Assembly: GCA_024867545.1 (NCBI GenBank)
Contig: JANFNE010000100.1
Location: 1 to 64,000 of the forward strand
Origin: Phytopythium helicoides
Taxonomy: Eukaryota > Oomycota > Peronosporomycetes > Pythiales > Pythiaceae
Direction of reading: 5' to 3'
DNA: 64,000 bases
The position numbers and the translations under genes were made by a program. Below the pieces are notes generated by a model, which was given only the letters and a program-made list of their open reading frames with translations, had not been told where the DNA came from and did not search any database. How positions within the stretch are numbered: position 1 is the stretch's first letter; each line of letters opens with the position of its first letter. Below are positions 12,258 to 25,587 of this stretch, one piece after another.

Positions 12258-12793
12258 CCGGTAAACTGTCACACACACTCACACAAACACACACGACACA
12301 AAACAAACAAACAACAACACGCGCAACAACACATCATCACGCGCACAACCAACTAACTCTACGCACACACATATCAACCACCAACACAATCACAACACAA
12401 TCAGCATAAACCAACCAACATTACCACATCAACAACCAAACAACCAAACCCAGATGACCCAAGCCAACCCGAGCAATACAAACCCTAGCGAAAGTACCAA
12501 AACGACAAAATTGGTAGAATCGACTTGACCGATGACCCGAGAGACCTAAACCCTAAACCCCACCATTTTTCAAAGGAGTCGGACTGAATCAGCCGTGTTC
12601 CTTCCAAAACCAAGCAGTGGAGCTCGTTGATAACCCGACACAATGACGAAGATAAGCAGAGTAAAGAAAGAACAATTCGGAGGAGAACGAGCGACTGATC
12701 GAGTGCATCAACGTGTAGCGAGACCATGGTGATTGTGTTTGCGTGTGTGTATGAAAAAAAGAGGAGTAAGAAAGGAAGAATGAAGAAAAGATT

Positions 12794-12874
12794 CGACAGC
12801 TGTGAGATTTGAACTCACGCGGGTTACCCCAATAGATTTCGAGTCTATCGCCTTAACCGCTCGGCCAAGCTGTC
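12794..12874 (-). tRNA. tRNA-Ser(CGA), left unit 21
   Basis: Body intact; leader shortened near 12915. Confidence 0.95.
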
Positions 12875-13408
12875 CCGGTAAACTGTCACACACACTCACA
12901 CAAACACACACCGACACAAAACAAACAACAACAACACGCGCAACACATCATCACGCGCACAACCAACTAACTCTACGCACACACATATCAACCACCAACA
13001 CAATCACAACACAATCAGCATAAACCAACCAACATTACCACATCAACAACCAAACAACCAAACCCAGATGACCCAAGCCAACCCGAGCAATACAAACCCT
13101 AGCGAAAGTACCAAAACGACCAAATTGGTAGAATCGACTTGACCGATGACCCGAGAGACCTAAACCCTAAACCCCACCATTTTTCAAAGGAGTCGGACTG
13201 AATCAGCCGTGTTCCTTCCAAAACCAAGCAGTGGAGCTCGTTGATAACCCGACACAATGACGAAGATAAGCAGAGTAAAGAAAGAACAATTCGGAGGAGA
13301 ACGAGCGACTGATCGAGTGCATCAACGTGTAGCGAGACCATGGTGATTGTGTTTGCGTGTGTGTATGAAAAAAAAGAGGAGTAAGAAAGGAAGAATGAAG
13401 AAAAGATT

Positions 13409-13489
13409 CGACAGCTGTGAGATTTGAACTCACGCGGGTTACCCCAATAGATTTCGAGTCTATCGCCTTAACCGCTCGGCCAAGCTGTC
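13409..13489 (-). tRNA. tRNA-Ser(CGA), left unit 22
   Basis: Body intact. A8 tract and the GACCAAATTGG variant near 13120, the innermost left-array unit where I see it. Confidence 0.95.
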
Positions 13490-14023
13490 CCGGTAAACTG
13501 TCACACACACTCACACAAACACACACCGACACACAAACAAACAACAACAACACGCGCAACACATCATCACGCGCACAACCAACTAACTCTACGCACACAC
13601 ATATCAACCACCAACACAATCACAACACAATCAGCATAAACCAACCAACATTACCACATCAACAACCAAACAACCAAACCCAGATGACCCAAGCCAACCC
13701 GAGCAATACAAACCCTAGCGAAAGTACCAAAACGACAAAATTGGTAGAATCGACTTGACCGATGACCCGAGAGACCTAAACCCTAAACCCCACCATTTTT
13801 CAAAGGAGTCGGACTGAATCAGCCGTGTTCCTTCCAAAACCAAGCAGTGGAGCTCGTTGATAACCCGACACAATGACGAAGATAAGCAGAGTAAAGAAAG
13901 AACAATTCGGAGGAGAACGAGCGACTGATCGAGTGCATCAACGTGTAGCGAGACCATGGTGATTGTGTTTGCGTGTGTGTATGAAAAAAAGAGGAGTAAG
14001 AAAGGAAGAATGAAGAAAAGATT

Positions 14024-14104
14024 CGACAGCTGTGAGATTTGAACTCACGCGGGTTACCCCAATAGATTTCGAGTCTATCGCCTTAACCGCTCGGCCAAGC
14101 TGTC
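14024..14104 (-). tRNA. tRNA-Ser(CGA), left unit 23
   Basis: Body intact; leader reads CACACACTCACTCACAAAC, a local rearrangement of the CA run. Confidence 0.95.
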
Positions 14105-14638
14105 CCGGTAAACTGTCACACACTCACTCACAAACACACACCGACACACAAACAAACAACAACAACACGCGCAACACATCATCACGCGCACAACCAACTA
14201 ACTCTACGCACACACATATCAACCACCAACACAATCACAACACAATCAGCATAAACCAACCAACATTACCACATCAACAACCAAACAACCAAACCCAGAT
14301 GACCCAAGCCAACCCGAGCAATACAAACCCTAGCGAAAGTACCAAAACGACAAAATTGGTAGAATCGACTTGACCGATGACCCGAGAGACCTAAACCCTA
14401 AACCCCACCATTTTTCAAAGGAGTCGGACTGAATCAGCCGTGTTCCTTCCAAAACCAAGCAGTGGAGCTCGTTGATAACCCGACACAATGACGAAGATAA
14501 GCAGAGTAAAGAAAGAACAATTCGGAGGAGAACGAGCGACTGATCGAGTGCATCAACGTGTAGCGAGACCATGGTGATTGTGTTTGCGTGTGTGTATGAA
14601 AAAAAGAGGAGTAAGAAAGGAAGAATGAAGAAAAGATT

Positions 14639-14719
14639 CGACAGCTGTGAGATTTGAACTCACGCGGGTTACCCCAATAGATTTCGAGTCTATCGCCTTA
14701 ACCGCTCGGCCAAGCTGTC
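14639..14719 (-). tRNA. tRNA-Ser(CGA), left unit 24
   Basis: Body intact, but its leader from about 14735 is the start of the decayed segment, so it lacks the normal upstream CA run. Confidence 0.93.
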
Positions 14720-14734
14720 CCGGTAAACTGTCAC

Positions 14735-15243
14735 ACACTACACAAACAACACACAACACACCGCAACAACAAACGCGCACAACAATCATCACGCGCGCAA
14801 TCAAACTCTCGCCACAATATCATCAAACACAACCAATTCATATAAACAAACAAAACATTACATCAACCAACAATTAAAACCACCAGCAATACAAACTAGC
14901 CCAAACGGAATTTGTTAAATTGGATGGTTCCCGAAACCCCTAAACCTTTTTTTGGAGTGCTTCGTTTTTCTTCCACAATCAGCCTGCTCTAAAAACAAAA
15001 TGACGACCGACTAATCTCATAAAAGAAGAACATTAAAGAGACTCTGATGCATCAACGTGTAGCAGACAACATGGTGATTTGTTTGCGTGTGTGTGAAAAA
15101 AAAGAGGAGTAGAAAGGAAGAATAAAAAGGACATGAGATTTGAAAACGCGGGTTAAAAATTATACAAATAACAACTGTACAACACACAAACACACAAACA
15201 CAAAAAAACAACGCACAAAACGCTATTCACAAACCAATAAAAA
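14735..15243 (-). pseudogene. Decayed array unit
   Basis: The segment is collinear with the unit but carries dozens of small deletions and substitutions. The two tRNA intervals around it span 1014 bp instead of about 1230, so roughly 216 bp are missing. Landmarks survive: CACGCG blocks near 14773 and 14790, CCCCTAAACC near 14936 for the telomere-like motif, CATCAACGTGTAGC near 15050, A8 near 15096. Divergence starts and stops abruptly between near-perfect units, so a low-quality consensus patch is as likely as true decay. Confidence 0.8.
15131..15180 (-). pseudogene. tRNA-Ser remnant, left unit 25
   Basis: Only the T-arm side (GAGATTTGAA) and CGCGGGTTA of the variable arm are recognisable. 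The anticodon arm, D-arm and most of the acceptor stem are gone. It cannot make a tRNA as written. Confidence 0.75.
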
Positions 15244-15652
15244 CACAATCACAACACAATCAGCATAAACCAACCAACATTACCACATCAACAACCAAAC
15301 AACCAAACCCAGATGACCCAAGCCAACCCGAGCAATACAAACCCTAGCGAAAGTACCAAAACGACAAAATTGGTAGAATCGACTTGACCGATGACCCGAG
15401 AGACCTAAACCCTAAACCCCACCATTTTTCAAAGGAGTCGGACTGAATCAGCCGTGTTCCTTCCAAAACCAAGCAGTGGAGCTCGTTGATAACCCGACAC
15501 AATGACGAAGATAAGCAGAGTAAAGAAAGAACAATTCGGAGGAGAACGAGCGACTGATCGAGTGCATCAACGTGTAGCGAGACCATGGTGATTGTGTTTG
15601 CGTGTGTGTATGAAAAAAAGAGGAGTAAGAAAGGAAGAATGAAGAAAAGATT

Positions 15653-15733
15653 CGACAGCTGTGAGATTTGAACTCACGCGGGTTACCCCAATAGATTTCG
15701 AGTCTATCGCCTTAACCGCTCGGCCAAGCTGTC
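15653..15733 (-). tRNA. tRNA-Ser(CGA), left unit 26
   Basis: Consensus copy, first complete unit inward of the decayed one. Confidence 0.95.
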
Positions 15734-16267
15734 CCGGTAAACTGTCACACACACTCACACAAACACACACCGACACACAAACAAACAACAACAACACGCG
15801 CAACACATCATCACGCGCACAACCAACTAACTCTACGCACACACATATCAACCACCAACACAATCACAACACAATCAGCATAAACCAACCAACATTACCA
15901 CATCAACAACCAAACAACCAAACCCAGATGACCCAAGCCAACCCGAGCAATACAAACCCTAGCGAAAGTACCAAAACGACAAAATTGGTAGAATCGACTT
16001 GACCGATGACCCGAGAGACCTAAACCCTAAACCCCACCATTTTTCAAAGGAGTCGGACTGAATCAGCCGTGTTCCTTCCAAAACCAAGCAGTGGAGCTCG
16101 TTGATAACCCGACACAATGACGAAGATAAGCAGAGTAAAGAAAGAACAATTCGGAGGAGAACGAGCGACTGATCGAGTGCATCAACGTGTAGCGAGACCA
16201 TGGTGATTGTGTTTGCGTGTGTGTATGAAAAAAAGAGGAGTAAGAAAGGAAGAATGAAGAAAAGATT

Positions 16268-16348
16268 CGACAGCTGTGAGATTTGAACTCACGCGGGTTA
16301 CCCCAATAGATTTCGAGTCTATCGCCTTAACCGCTCGGCCAAGCTGTC
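16268..16348 (-). tRNA. tRNA-Ser(CGA), left unit 27
   Basis: Consensus copy. Confidence 0.95.
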
Positions 16349-16880
16349 CCGGTAAACTGTCACACACACTCACACAAACACACACCGACACACAAACAAA
16401 CAACAACAACACGCGCAACACATCATCACGCGCACAACCAACTAACTCTACGCACACACATATCAACCACCAACACAATCACAACACAATCAGCATAAAC
16501 CAACCAACATTACCACATCAACAACCAAACAACCAAACCCAGATGACCCAAGCCACCCGAGCAATACAAACCCTAGCGAAAGTACCAAAACGACAAAATT
16601 GGTAGAATCGACTTGACCGATGACCCGAGAGACCTAAACCCTAAACCCACCATTTTTCAAAGGAGTCGGACTGAATCAGCCGTGTTCCTTCCAAAACCAA
16701 GCAGTGGAGCTCGTTGATAACCCGACACAATGACGAAGATAAGCAGAGTAAAGAAAGAACAATTCGGAGGAGAACGAGCGACTGATCGAGTGCATCAACG
16801 TGTAGCGAGACCATGGTGATTGTGTTTGCGTGTGTGTATGAAAAAAAGAGGAGTAAGAAAGGAAGAATGAAGAAAAGATT

Positions 16881-16961
16881 CGACAGCTGTGAGATTTGAA
16901 CTCACGCGGGTTACCCCAATAGATTTCGAGTCTATCGCCTTAACCGCTCGGCCAAGCTGTC
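16881..16961 (-). tRNA. tRNA-Ser(CGA), left unit 28
   Basis: Body intact; one-base losses near 16555 and 16647. Confidence 0.95.
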
Positions 16962-17493
16962 CCGGTAAACTGTCACACACACTCACACAAACACACACCG
17001 ACACACAAACAAACAACAACAACACGCGCAACACATCATCACGCGCACAACCAACTAACTCTACGCACACACATATCAACCACCAACACAATCACAACAC
17101 AATCAGCATAAACCAACCAACATTACCACATCAACAACCAAACAACCAAACCCAGATGACCCAAGCCAACCGAGCAATACAAACCCTAGCGAAAGTACCA
17201 AAACGACAAAATTGGTAGAATCGACTTGACCGATGACCCGAGAGACCTAAACCCTAAACCCCACCATTTTTCAAAGGAGTCGGACTGAATCAGCCGTGTT
17301 CCTTCCAAACCAAGCAGTGGAGCTCGTTGATAACCCGACACAATGACGAAGATAAGCAGAGTAAAGAAAGAACAATTCGGAGGAGAACGAGCGACTGATC
17401 GAGTGCATCAACGTGTAGCGAGACCATGGTGATTGTGTTTGCGTGTGTGTATGAAAAAAAGAGGAGTAAGAAAGGAAGAATGAAGAAAAGATT

Positions 17494-17574
17494 CGACAGC
17501 TGTGAGATTTGAACTCACGCGGGTTACCCCAATAGATTTCGAGTCTATCGCCTTAACCGCTCGGCCAAGCTGTC
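17494..17574 (-). tRNA. tRNA-Ser(CGA), left unit 29
   Basis: Body intact; one-base losses near 17170 and 17308. Confidence 0.95.
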
Positions 17575-18108
17575 CCGGTAAACTGTCACACACACTCACA
17601 CAAACACACACCGACACACAAACAAACAACAACAACACGCGCAACACATCATCACGCGCACAACCAACTAACTCTACGCACACACATATCAACCACCAAC
17701 ACAATCACAACACAATCAGCATAAACCAACCAACATTACCACATCAACAACCAAACAACCAAACCCAGATGACCCAAGCCAACCCGAGCAATACAAACCC
17801 TAGCGAAAGTACCAAAACGACAAAATTGGTAGAATCGACTTGACCGATGACCCGAGAGACCTAAACCCTAAACCCCACCATTTTTCAAAGGAGTCGGACT
17901 GAATCAGCCGTGTTCCTTCCAAAACCAAGCAGTGGAGCTCGTTGATAACCCGACACAATGACGAAGATAAGCAGAGTAAAGAAAGAACAATTCGGAGGAG
18001 AACGAGCGACTGATCGAGTGCATCAACGTGTAGCGAGACCATGGTGATTGTGTTTGCGTGTGTGTATGAAAAAAAGAGGAGTAAGAAAGGAAGAATGAAG
18101 AAAAGATT

Positions 18109-18189
18109 CGACAGCTGTGAGATTTGAACTCACGCGGGTTACCCCAATAGATTTCGAGTCTATCGCCTTAACCGCTCGGCCAAGCTGTC
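18109..18189 (-). tRNA. tRNA-Ser(CGA), left unit 30
   Basis: Consensus copy. Confidence 0.95.
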
Positions 18190-18723
18190 CCGGTAAACTG
18201 TCACACACACTCACACAAACACACACCGACACACAAACAAACAACAACAACACGCGCAACACATCATCACGCGCACAACCAACTAACTCTACGCACACAC
18301 ATATCAACCACCAACACAATCACAACACAATCAGCATAAACCAACCAACATTACCACATCAACAACCAAACAACCAAACCCAGATGACCCAAGCCAACCC
18401 GAGCAATACAAACCCTAGCGAAAGTACCAAAACGACAAAATTGGTAGAATCGACTTGACCGATGACCCGAGAGACCTAAACCCTAAACCCCACCATTTTT
18501 CAAAGGAGTCGGACTGAATCAGCCGTGTTCCTTCCAAAACCAAGCAGTGGAGCTCGTTGATAACCCGACACAATGACGAAGATAAGCAGAGTAAAGAAAG
18601 AACAATTCGGAGGAGAACGAGCGACTGATCGAGTGCATCAACGTGTAGCGAGACCATGGTGATTGTGTTTGCGTGTGTGTATGAAAAAAAGAGGAGTAAG
18701 AAAGGAAGAATGAAGAAAAGATT

Positions 18724-18804
18724 CGACAGCTGTGAGATTTGAACTCACGCGGGTTACCCCAATAGATTTCGAGTCTATCGCCTTAACCGCTCGGCCAAGC
18801 TGTC
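18724..18804 (-). tRNA. tRNA-Ser(CGA), left unit 31
   Basis: Body intact; CCGG flank. Confidence 0.95.
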
Positions 18805-19337
18805 CGGTAAACTGTCACACACACTCACACAAACACACACCGACACACAAACAAACAACAACAACACGCGCAACACATCATCACGCGCACAACCAACTAA
18901 CTCTACGCACACACATATCAACCACCAACACAATCACAACACAATCAGCATAAACCAACCAACATTACCACATCAACAACCAAACAACCAAACCCAGATG
19001 ACCCAAGCCAACCCGAGCAATACAAACCCTAGCGAAAGTACCAAAACGACAAAATTGGTAGAATCGACTTGACCGATGACCCGAGAGACCTAAACCCTAA
19101 ACCCCACCATTTTTCAAAGGAGTCGGACTGAATCAGCCGTGTTCCTTCCAAAACCAAGCAGTGGAGCTCGTTGATAACCCGACACAATGACGAAGATAAG
19201 CAGAGTAAAGAAAGAACAATTCGGAGGAGAACGAGCGACTGATCGAGTGCATCAACGTGTAGCGAGACCATGGTGATTGTGTTTGCGTGTGTGTATGAAA
19301 AAAAGAGGAGTAAGAAAGGAAGAATGAAGAAAAGATT

Positions 19338-19418
19338 CGACAGCTGTGAGATTTGAACTCACGCGGGTTACCCCAATAGATTTCGAGTCTATCGCCTTAA
19401 CCGCTCGGCCAAGCTGTC
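19338..19418 (-). tRNA. tRNA-Ser(CGA), left unit 32
   Basis: Consensus copy. Confidence 0.95.
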
Positions 19419-19952
19419 CCGGTAAACTGTCACACACACTCACACAAACACACACCGACACACAAACAAACAACAACAACACGCGCAACACATCATCACG
19501 CGCACAACCAACTAACTCTACGCACACACATATCAACCACCAACACAATCACAACACAATCAGCATAAACCAACCAACATTACCACATCAACAACCAAAC
19601 AACCAAACCCAGATGACCCAAGCCAACCCGAGCAATACAAACCCTAGCGAAAGTACCAAAACGACAAAATTGGTAGAATCGACTTGACCGATGACCCGAG
19701 AGACCTAAACCCTAAACCCCACCATTTTTCAAAGGAGTCGGACTGAATCAGCCGTGTTCCTTCCAAAACCAAGCAGTGGAGCTCGTTGATAACCCGACAC
19801 AATGACGAAGATAAGCAGAGTAAAGAAAGAACAATTCGGAGGAGAACGAGCGACTGATCGAGTGCATCAACGTGTAGCGAGACCATGGTGATTGTGTTTG
19901 CGTGTGTGTATGAAAAAAAGAGGAGTAAGAAAGGAAGAATGAAGAAAAGATT

Positions 19953-20033
19953 CGACAGCTGTGAGATTTGAACTCACGCGGGTTACCCCAATAGATTTCG
20001 AGTCTATCGCCTTAACCGCTCGGCCAAGCTGTC
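19953..20033 (-). tRNA. tRNA-Ser(CGA), left unit 33
   Basis: Consensus copy. Confidence 0.95.
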
Positions 20034-20244
20034 CCGGTAAACTGTCACACACACTCACACAAACACACACCGACACACAAACAAACAACAACAACACGCG
20101 CAACACATCATCACGCGCACAACCAACTAACTCTACGCACACACATATCAACCACCAACACAATCACAACACAATCAGCATAAACCAACCAACATTACCA
20201 CATCAACAACCAAACAACCAAACCCAGATGACCCAGCCAACCGA

Positions 20245-20275
20245 GCAATACAAACCCTAGCAATAAAACCCTAGC
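20245..20275. repeat. Local duplication of the AAACCCTAG telo-box segment
   Basis: GCAATACAAACCCTAG is followed at once by CAATAAAACCCTAG, where other units have a single copy. The two copies differ by a base or two. Confidence 0.8.
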
Positions 20276-20579
20276 GAAAGTACCAAAACGACAAAATTGG
20301 TAGAATCGACTTGACCGATGACCCGAGAGACCTAAACCCTAAACCCCACCATTTTTCAAAGGAGTCGGACTGAATCAGCCGTGTTCCTTCCAAAACCAAG
20401 CAGTGGAGCTCGTTGATAACCCGACACAATGACGAAGATAAGCAGAGTAAAGAAAGAACAATTCGGAGGAGAACGAGCGACTGATCGAGTGCATCAACGT
20501 GTAGCGAGACCATGGTGATTGTGTTTGCGTGTGTGTATGAAAAAAAGAGGAGTAAGAAAGGAAGAATGAAGAAAAGATT

Positions 20580-20660
20580 CGACAGCTGTGAGATTTGAAC
20601 TCACGCGGGTTACCCCAATAGATTTCGAGTCTATCGCCTTAACCGCTCGGCCAAGCTGTC
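20580..20660 (-). tRNA. tRNA-Ser(CGA), left unit 34
   Basis: Body intact. The unit is about 12 bp longer because the telo-box segment near 20245-20275 is tandemly duplicated. Confidence 0.95.
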
Positions 20661-21203
20661 CCGGTAAACTGTCACACACACTCACACAAACACACACCGA
20701 CACACAAACAAACAACAACAACACGCGCAACACATCATCACGCGCACAACCAACTAACTCTACGCACACACATATCAACCACCAACACAATCACAACACA
20801 ATCAGCATAAACCAAACAACATAACATCAACAACAACCACATCAACAACCAAAACCAAACCAGATGACCCAAGCCAACCCGAGCAATACAAACCCTAGCG
20901 AAAGTACCAAAACGACAAAATTGGTAGAATCGACTTGACCGATGACCCGAGAGACCTAAACCCTAAACCCCACCATTTTTCAAAGGAGTCGGACTGAATC
21001 AGCCGTGTTCCTTCCAAAACCAAGCAGTGGAGCTCGTTGATAACCCGACACAATGACGAAGATAAGCAGAGTAAAGAAAGAACAATTCGGAGGAGAACGA
21101 GCGACTGATCGAGTGCATCAACGTGTAGCGAGACCATGGTGATTGTGTTTGCGTGTGTGTATGAAAAAAAGAGGAGTAAGAAAGGAAGAATGAAGAAAAG
21201 ATT

Positions 21204-21284
21204 CGACAGCTGTGAGATTTGAACTCACGCGGGTTACCCCAATAGATTTCGAGTCTATCGCCTTAACCGCTCGGCCAAGCTGTC
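21204..21284 (-). tRNA. tRNA-Ser(CGA), left unit 35
   Basis: Body intact. The spacer at about 20815-20860 is a reshuffled CAA/ACATCAA version that adds roughly 9 bp. Confidence 0.95.
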
Positions 21285-21818
21285 CCGGTAAACTGTCACA
21301 CACACTCACACAAACACACACCGACACACAAACAAACAACAACAACACGCGCAACACATCATCACGCGCACAACCAACTAACTCTACGCACACACATATC
21401 AACCACCAACACAATCACAACACAATCAGCATAAACCAACCAACATTACCACATCAACAACCAAACAACCAAACCCAGATGACCCAAGCCAACCCGAGCA
21501 ATACAAACCCTAGCGAAAGTACCAAAACGACAAAATTGGTAGAATCGACTTGACCGATGACCCGAGAGACCTAAACCCTAAACCCCACCATTTTTCAAAG
21601 GAGTCGGACTGAATCAGCCGTGTTCCTTCCAAAACCAAGCAGTGGAGCTCGTTGATAACCCGACACAATGACGAAGATAAGCAGAGTAAAGAAAGAACAA
21701 TTCGGAGGAGAACGAGCGACTGATCGAGTGCATCAACGTGTAGCGAGACCATGGTGATTGTGTTTGCGTGTGTGTATGAAAAAAAGAGGAGTAAGAAAGG
21801 AAGAATGAAGAAAAGATT

Positions 21819-21899
21819 CGACAGCTGTGAGATTTGAACTCACGCGGGTTACCCCAATAGATTTCGAGTCTATCGCCTTAACCGCTCGGCCAAGCTGTC
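21819..21899 (-). tRNA. tRNA-Ser(CGA), left unit 36
   Basis: Consensus copy. Confidence 0.95.
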
Positions 21900-22433
21900 C
21901 CGGTAAACTGTCACACACACTCACACAAACACACACCGACACACAAACAAACAACAACAACACGCGCAACACATCATCACGCGCACAACCAACTAACTCT
22001 ACGCACACACATATCAACCACCAACACAATCACAACACAATCAGCATAAACCAACCAACATTACCACATCAACAACCAAACAACCAAACCCAGATGACCC
22101 AAGCCAACCCGAGCAATACAAACCCTAGCGAAAGTACCAAAACGACAAAATTGGTAGAATCGACTTGACCGATGACCCGAGAGACCTAAACCCTAAACCC
22201 CACCATTTTTCAAAGGAGTCGGACTGAATCAGCCGTGTTCCTTCCAAAACCAAGCAGTGGAGCTCGTTGATAACCCGACACAATGACGAAGATAAGCAGA
22301 GTAAAGAAAGAACAATTCGGAGGAGAACGAGCGACTGATCGAGTGCATCAACGTGTAGCGAGACCATGGTGATTGTGTTTGCGTGTGTGTATGAAAAAAA
22401 GAGGAGTAAGAAAGGAAGAATGAAGAAAAGATT

Positions 22434-22514
22434 CGACAGCTGTGAGATTTGAACTCACGCGGGTTACCCCAATAGATTTCGAGTCTATCGCCTTAACCGC
22501 TCGGCCAAGCTGTC
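22434..22514 (-). tRNA. tRNA-Ser(CGA), left unit 37
   Basis: Body intact; CCGG flank. Confidence 0.95.
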
Positions 22515-23048
22515 CGGTAAACTGTCACACACACTCACACAAACACACACCGACACACAAACAAACAACAACAACACGCGCAACACATCATCACGCGCAC
22601 AACCAACTAACTCTACGCACACACATATCAACCACCAACACAATCACAACACAATCAGCATAAACCAACCAACATTACCACATCAACAACCAAACAACCA
22701 AACCCAGATGACCCAAGCCAACCCGAGCAATACAAACCCTAGCGAAAGTACCAAAACGACAAAATTGGTAGAATCGACTTGACCGATGACCCGAGAGACC
22801 TAAACCCTAAACCCCACCATTTTTCAAAGGAGTCGGACTGAATCAGCCGTGTTCCTTCCAAAACCAAGCAGTGGAGCTCGTTGATAACCCGACACAATGA
22901 CGAAGATAAGCAGAGTAAAGAAAGAACAATTCGGAGGAGAACGAGCGACTGATCGAGTGCATCAACGTGTAGCGAGACCATGGTGATTGTGTTTGCGTGT
23001 GTGTATGAAAAAAAAGAGGAGTAAGAAAGGAAGAATGAAGAAAAGATT

Positions 23049-23129
23049 CGACAGCTGTGAGATTTGAACTCACGCGGGTTACCCCAATAGATTTCGAGTC
23101 TATCGCCTTAACCGCTCGGCCAAGCTGTC
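23049..23129 (-). tRNA. tRNA-Ser(CGA), left unit 38
   Basis: Body intact; A8 tract. Confidence 0.95.
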
Positions 23130-23663
23130 CCGGTAAACTGTCACACACACTCACACAAACACACACCGACACACAAACAAACAACAACAACACGCGCAAC
23201 ACATCATCACGCGCACAACCAACTAACTCTACGCACACACATATCAACCACCAACACAATCACAACACAATCAGCATAAACCAACCAACATTACCACATC
23301 AACAACCAAACAACCAAACCCAGATGACCCAAGCCAACCCGAGCAATACAAACCCTAGCGAAAGTACCAAAACGACAAAATTGGTAGAATCGACTTGACC
23401 GATGACCCGAGAGACCTAAACCCTAAACCCCACCATTTTTCAAAGGAGTCGGACTGAATCAGCCGTGTTCCTTCCAAAACCAAGCAGTGGAGCTCGTTGA
23501 TAACCCGACACAATGACGAAGATAAGCAGAGTAAAGAAAGAACAATTCGGAGGAGAACGAGCGACTGATCGAGTGCATCAACGTGTAGCGAGACCATGGT
23601 GATTGTGTTTGCGTGTGTGTATGAAAAAAAGAGGAGTAAGAAAGGAAGAATGAAGAAAAGATT

Positions 23664-23744
23664 CGACAGCTGTGAGATTTGAACTCACGCGGGTTACCCC
23701 AATAGATTTCGAGTCTATCGCCTTAACCGCTCGGCCAAGCTGTC
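23664..23744 (-). tRNA. tRNA-Ser(CGA), left unit 39
   Basis: Body intact; leader altered near 23795 (AAACACACAACAAC). Confidence 0.95.
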
Positions 23745-24277
23745 CCGGTAAACTGTCACACACACTCACACAAACACACACCGACACACAAACAAACACA
23801 CAACAACACGCGCAACACATCATCACGCGCACAACCAACTAACTCTACGCACACACATATCAACCACCAACACAATCACAACACAATCAGCATAAACCAA
23901 CCAACATTACCACATCAACAACCAAACAACCAACCCAGATGACCCAAGCCAACCCGAGCAATACAAACCCTAGCGAAAGTACCAAAACGACAAAATTGGT
24001 AGAATCGACTTGACCGATGACCCGAGAGACCTAAACCCTAAACCCCACCATTTTTCAAAGGAGTCGGACTGAATCAGCCGTGTTCCTTCCAAACCAAGCA
24101 GTGGAGCTCGTTGATAACCCGACACAATGACGAAGATAAGCAGAGTAAAGAAAGAACAATTCGGAGGAGAACGAGCGACTGATCGAGTGCATCAACGTGT
24201 AGCGAGACCATGGTGATTGTGTTTGCGTGTGTGTATGAAAAAAAGAGGAGTAAGAAAGGAAGAATGAAGAAAAGATT

Positions 24278-24358
24278 CGACAGCTGTGAGATTTGAACTC
24301 ACGCGGGTTACCCCAATAGATTTCGAGTCTATCGCCTTAACCGCTCGGCCAAGCTGTC
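24278..24358 (-). tRNA. tRNA-Ser(CGA), left unit 40
   Basis: Body intact; CCGG flank; one-base losses near 23934 and 24092. Confidence 0.95.
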
Positions 24359-24891
24359 CGGTAAACTGTCACACACACTCACACAAACACACACCGACAC
24401 ACAAACAAACAACAACAACACGCGCAACACATCATCACGCGCACAACCAACTAACTCTACGCACACACATATCAACCACCAACACAATCACAACACAATC
24501 AGCATAAACCAACCAACATTACCACATCAACAACCAAACAACCAAACCCAGATGACCCAAGCCAACCCGAGCAATACAAACCCTAGCGAAAGTACCAAAA
24601 CGACAAAATTGGTAGAATCGACTTGACCGATGACCCGAGAGACCTAAACCCTAAACCCCACCATTTTTCAAAGGAGTCGGACTGAATCAGCCGTGTTCCT
24701 TCCAAAACCAAGCAGTGGAGCTCGTTGATAACCCGACACAATGACGAAGATAAGCAGAGTAAAGAAAGAACAATTCGGAGGAGAACGAGCGACTGATCGA
24801 GTGCATCAACGTGTAGCGAGACCATGGTGATTGTGTTTGCGTGTGTGTATGAAAAAAAGAGGAGTAAGAAAGGAAGAATGAAGAAAAGATT

Positions 24892-24972
24892 CGACAGCTG
24901 TGAGATTTGAACTCACGCGGGTTACCCCAATAGATTTCGAGTCTATCGCCTTAACCGCTCGGCCAAGCTGTC
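24892..24972 (-). tRNA. tRNA-Ser(CGA), left unit 41
   Basis: Consensus copy. Confidence 0.95.
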
Positions 24973-25506
24973 CCGGTAAACTGTCACACACACTCACACA
25001 AACACACACCGACACACAAACAAACAACAACAACACGCGCAACACATCATCACGCGCACAACCAACTAACTCTACGCACACACATATCAACCACCAACAC
25101 AATCACAACACAATCAGCATAAACCAACCAACATTACCACATCAACAACCAAACAACCAAACCCAGATGACCCAAGCCAACCCGAGCAATACAAACCCTA
25201 GCGAAAGTACCAAAACGACAAAATTGGTAGAATCGACTTGACCGATGACCCGAGAGACCTAAACCCTAAACCCCACCATTTTTCAAAGGAGTCGGACTGA
25301 ATCAGCCGTGTTCCTTCCAAAACCAAGCAGTGGAGCTCGTTGATAACCCGACACAATGACGAAGATAAGCAGAGTAAAGAAAGAACAATTCGGAGGAGAA
25401 CGAGCGACTGATCGAGTGCATCAACGTGTAGCGAGACCATGGTGATTGTGTTTGCGTGTGTGTATGAAAAAAAGAGGAGTAAGAAAGGAAGAATGAAGAA
25501 AAGATT

Positions 25507-25587
25507 CGACAGCTGTGAGATTTGAACTCACGCGGGTTACCCCAATAGATTTCGAGTCTATCGCCTTAACCGCTCGGCCAAGCTGTC
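25507..25587 (-). tRNA. tRNA-Ser(CGA), left unit 42
   Basis: Consensus copy. Confidence 0.95.
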
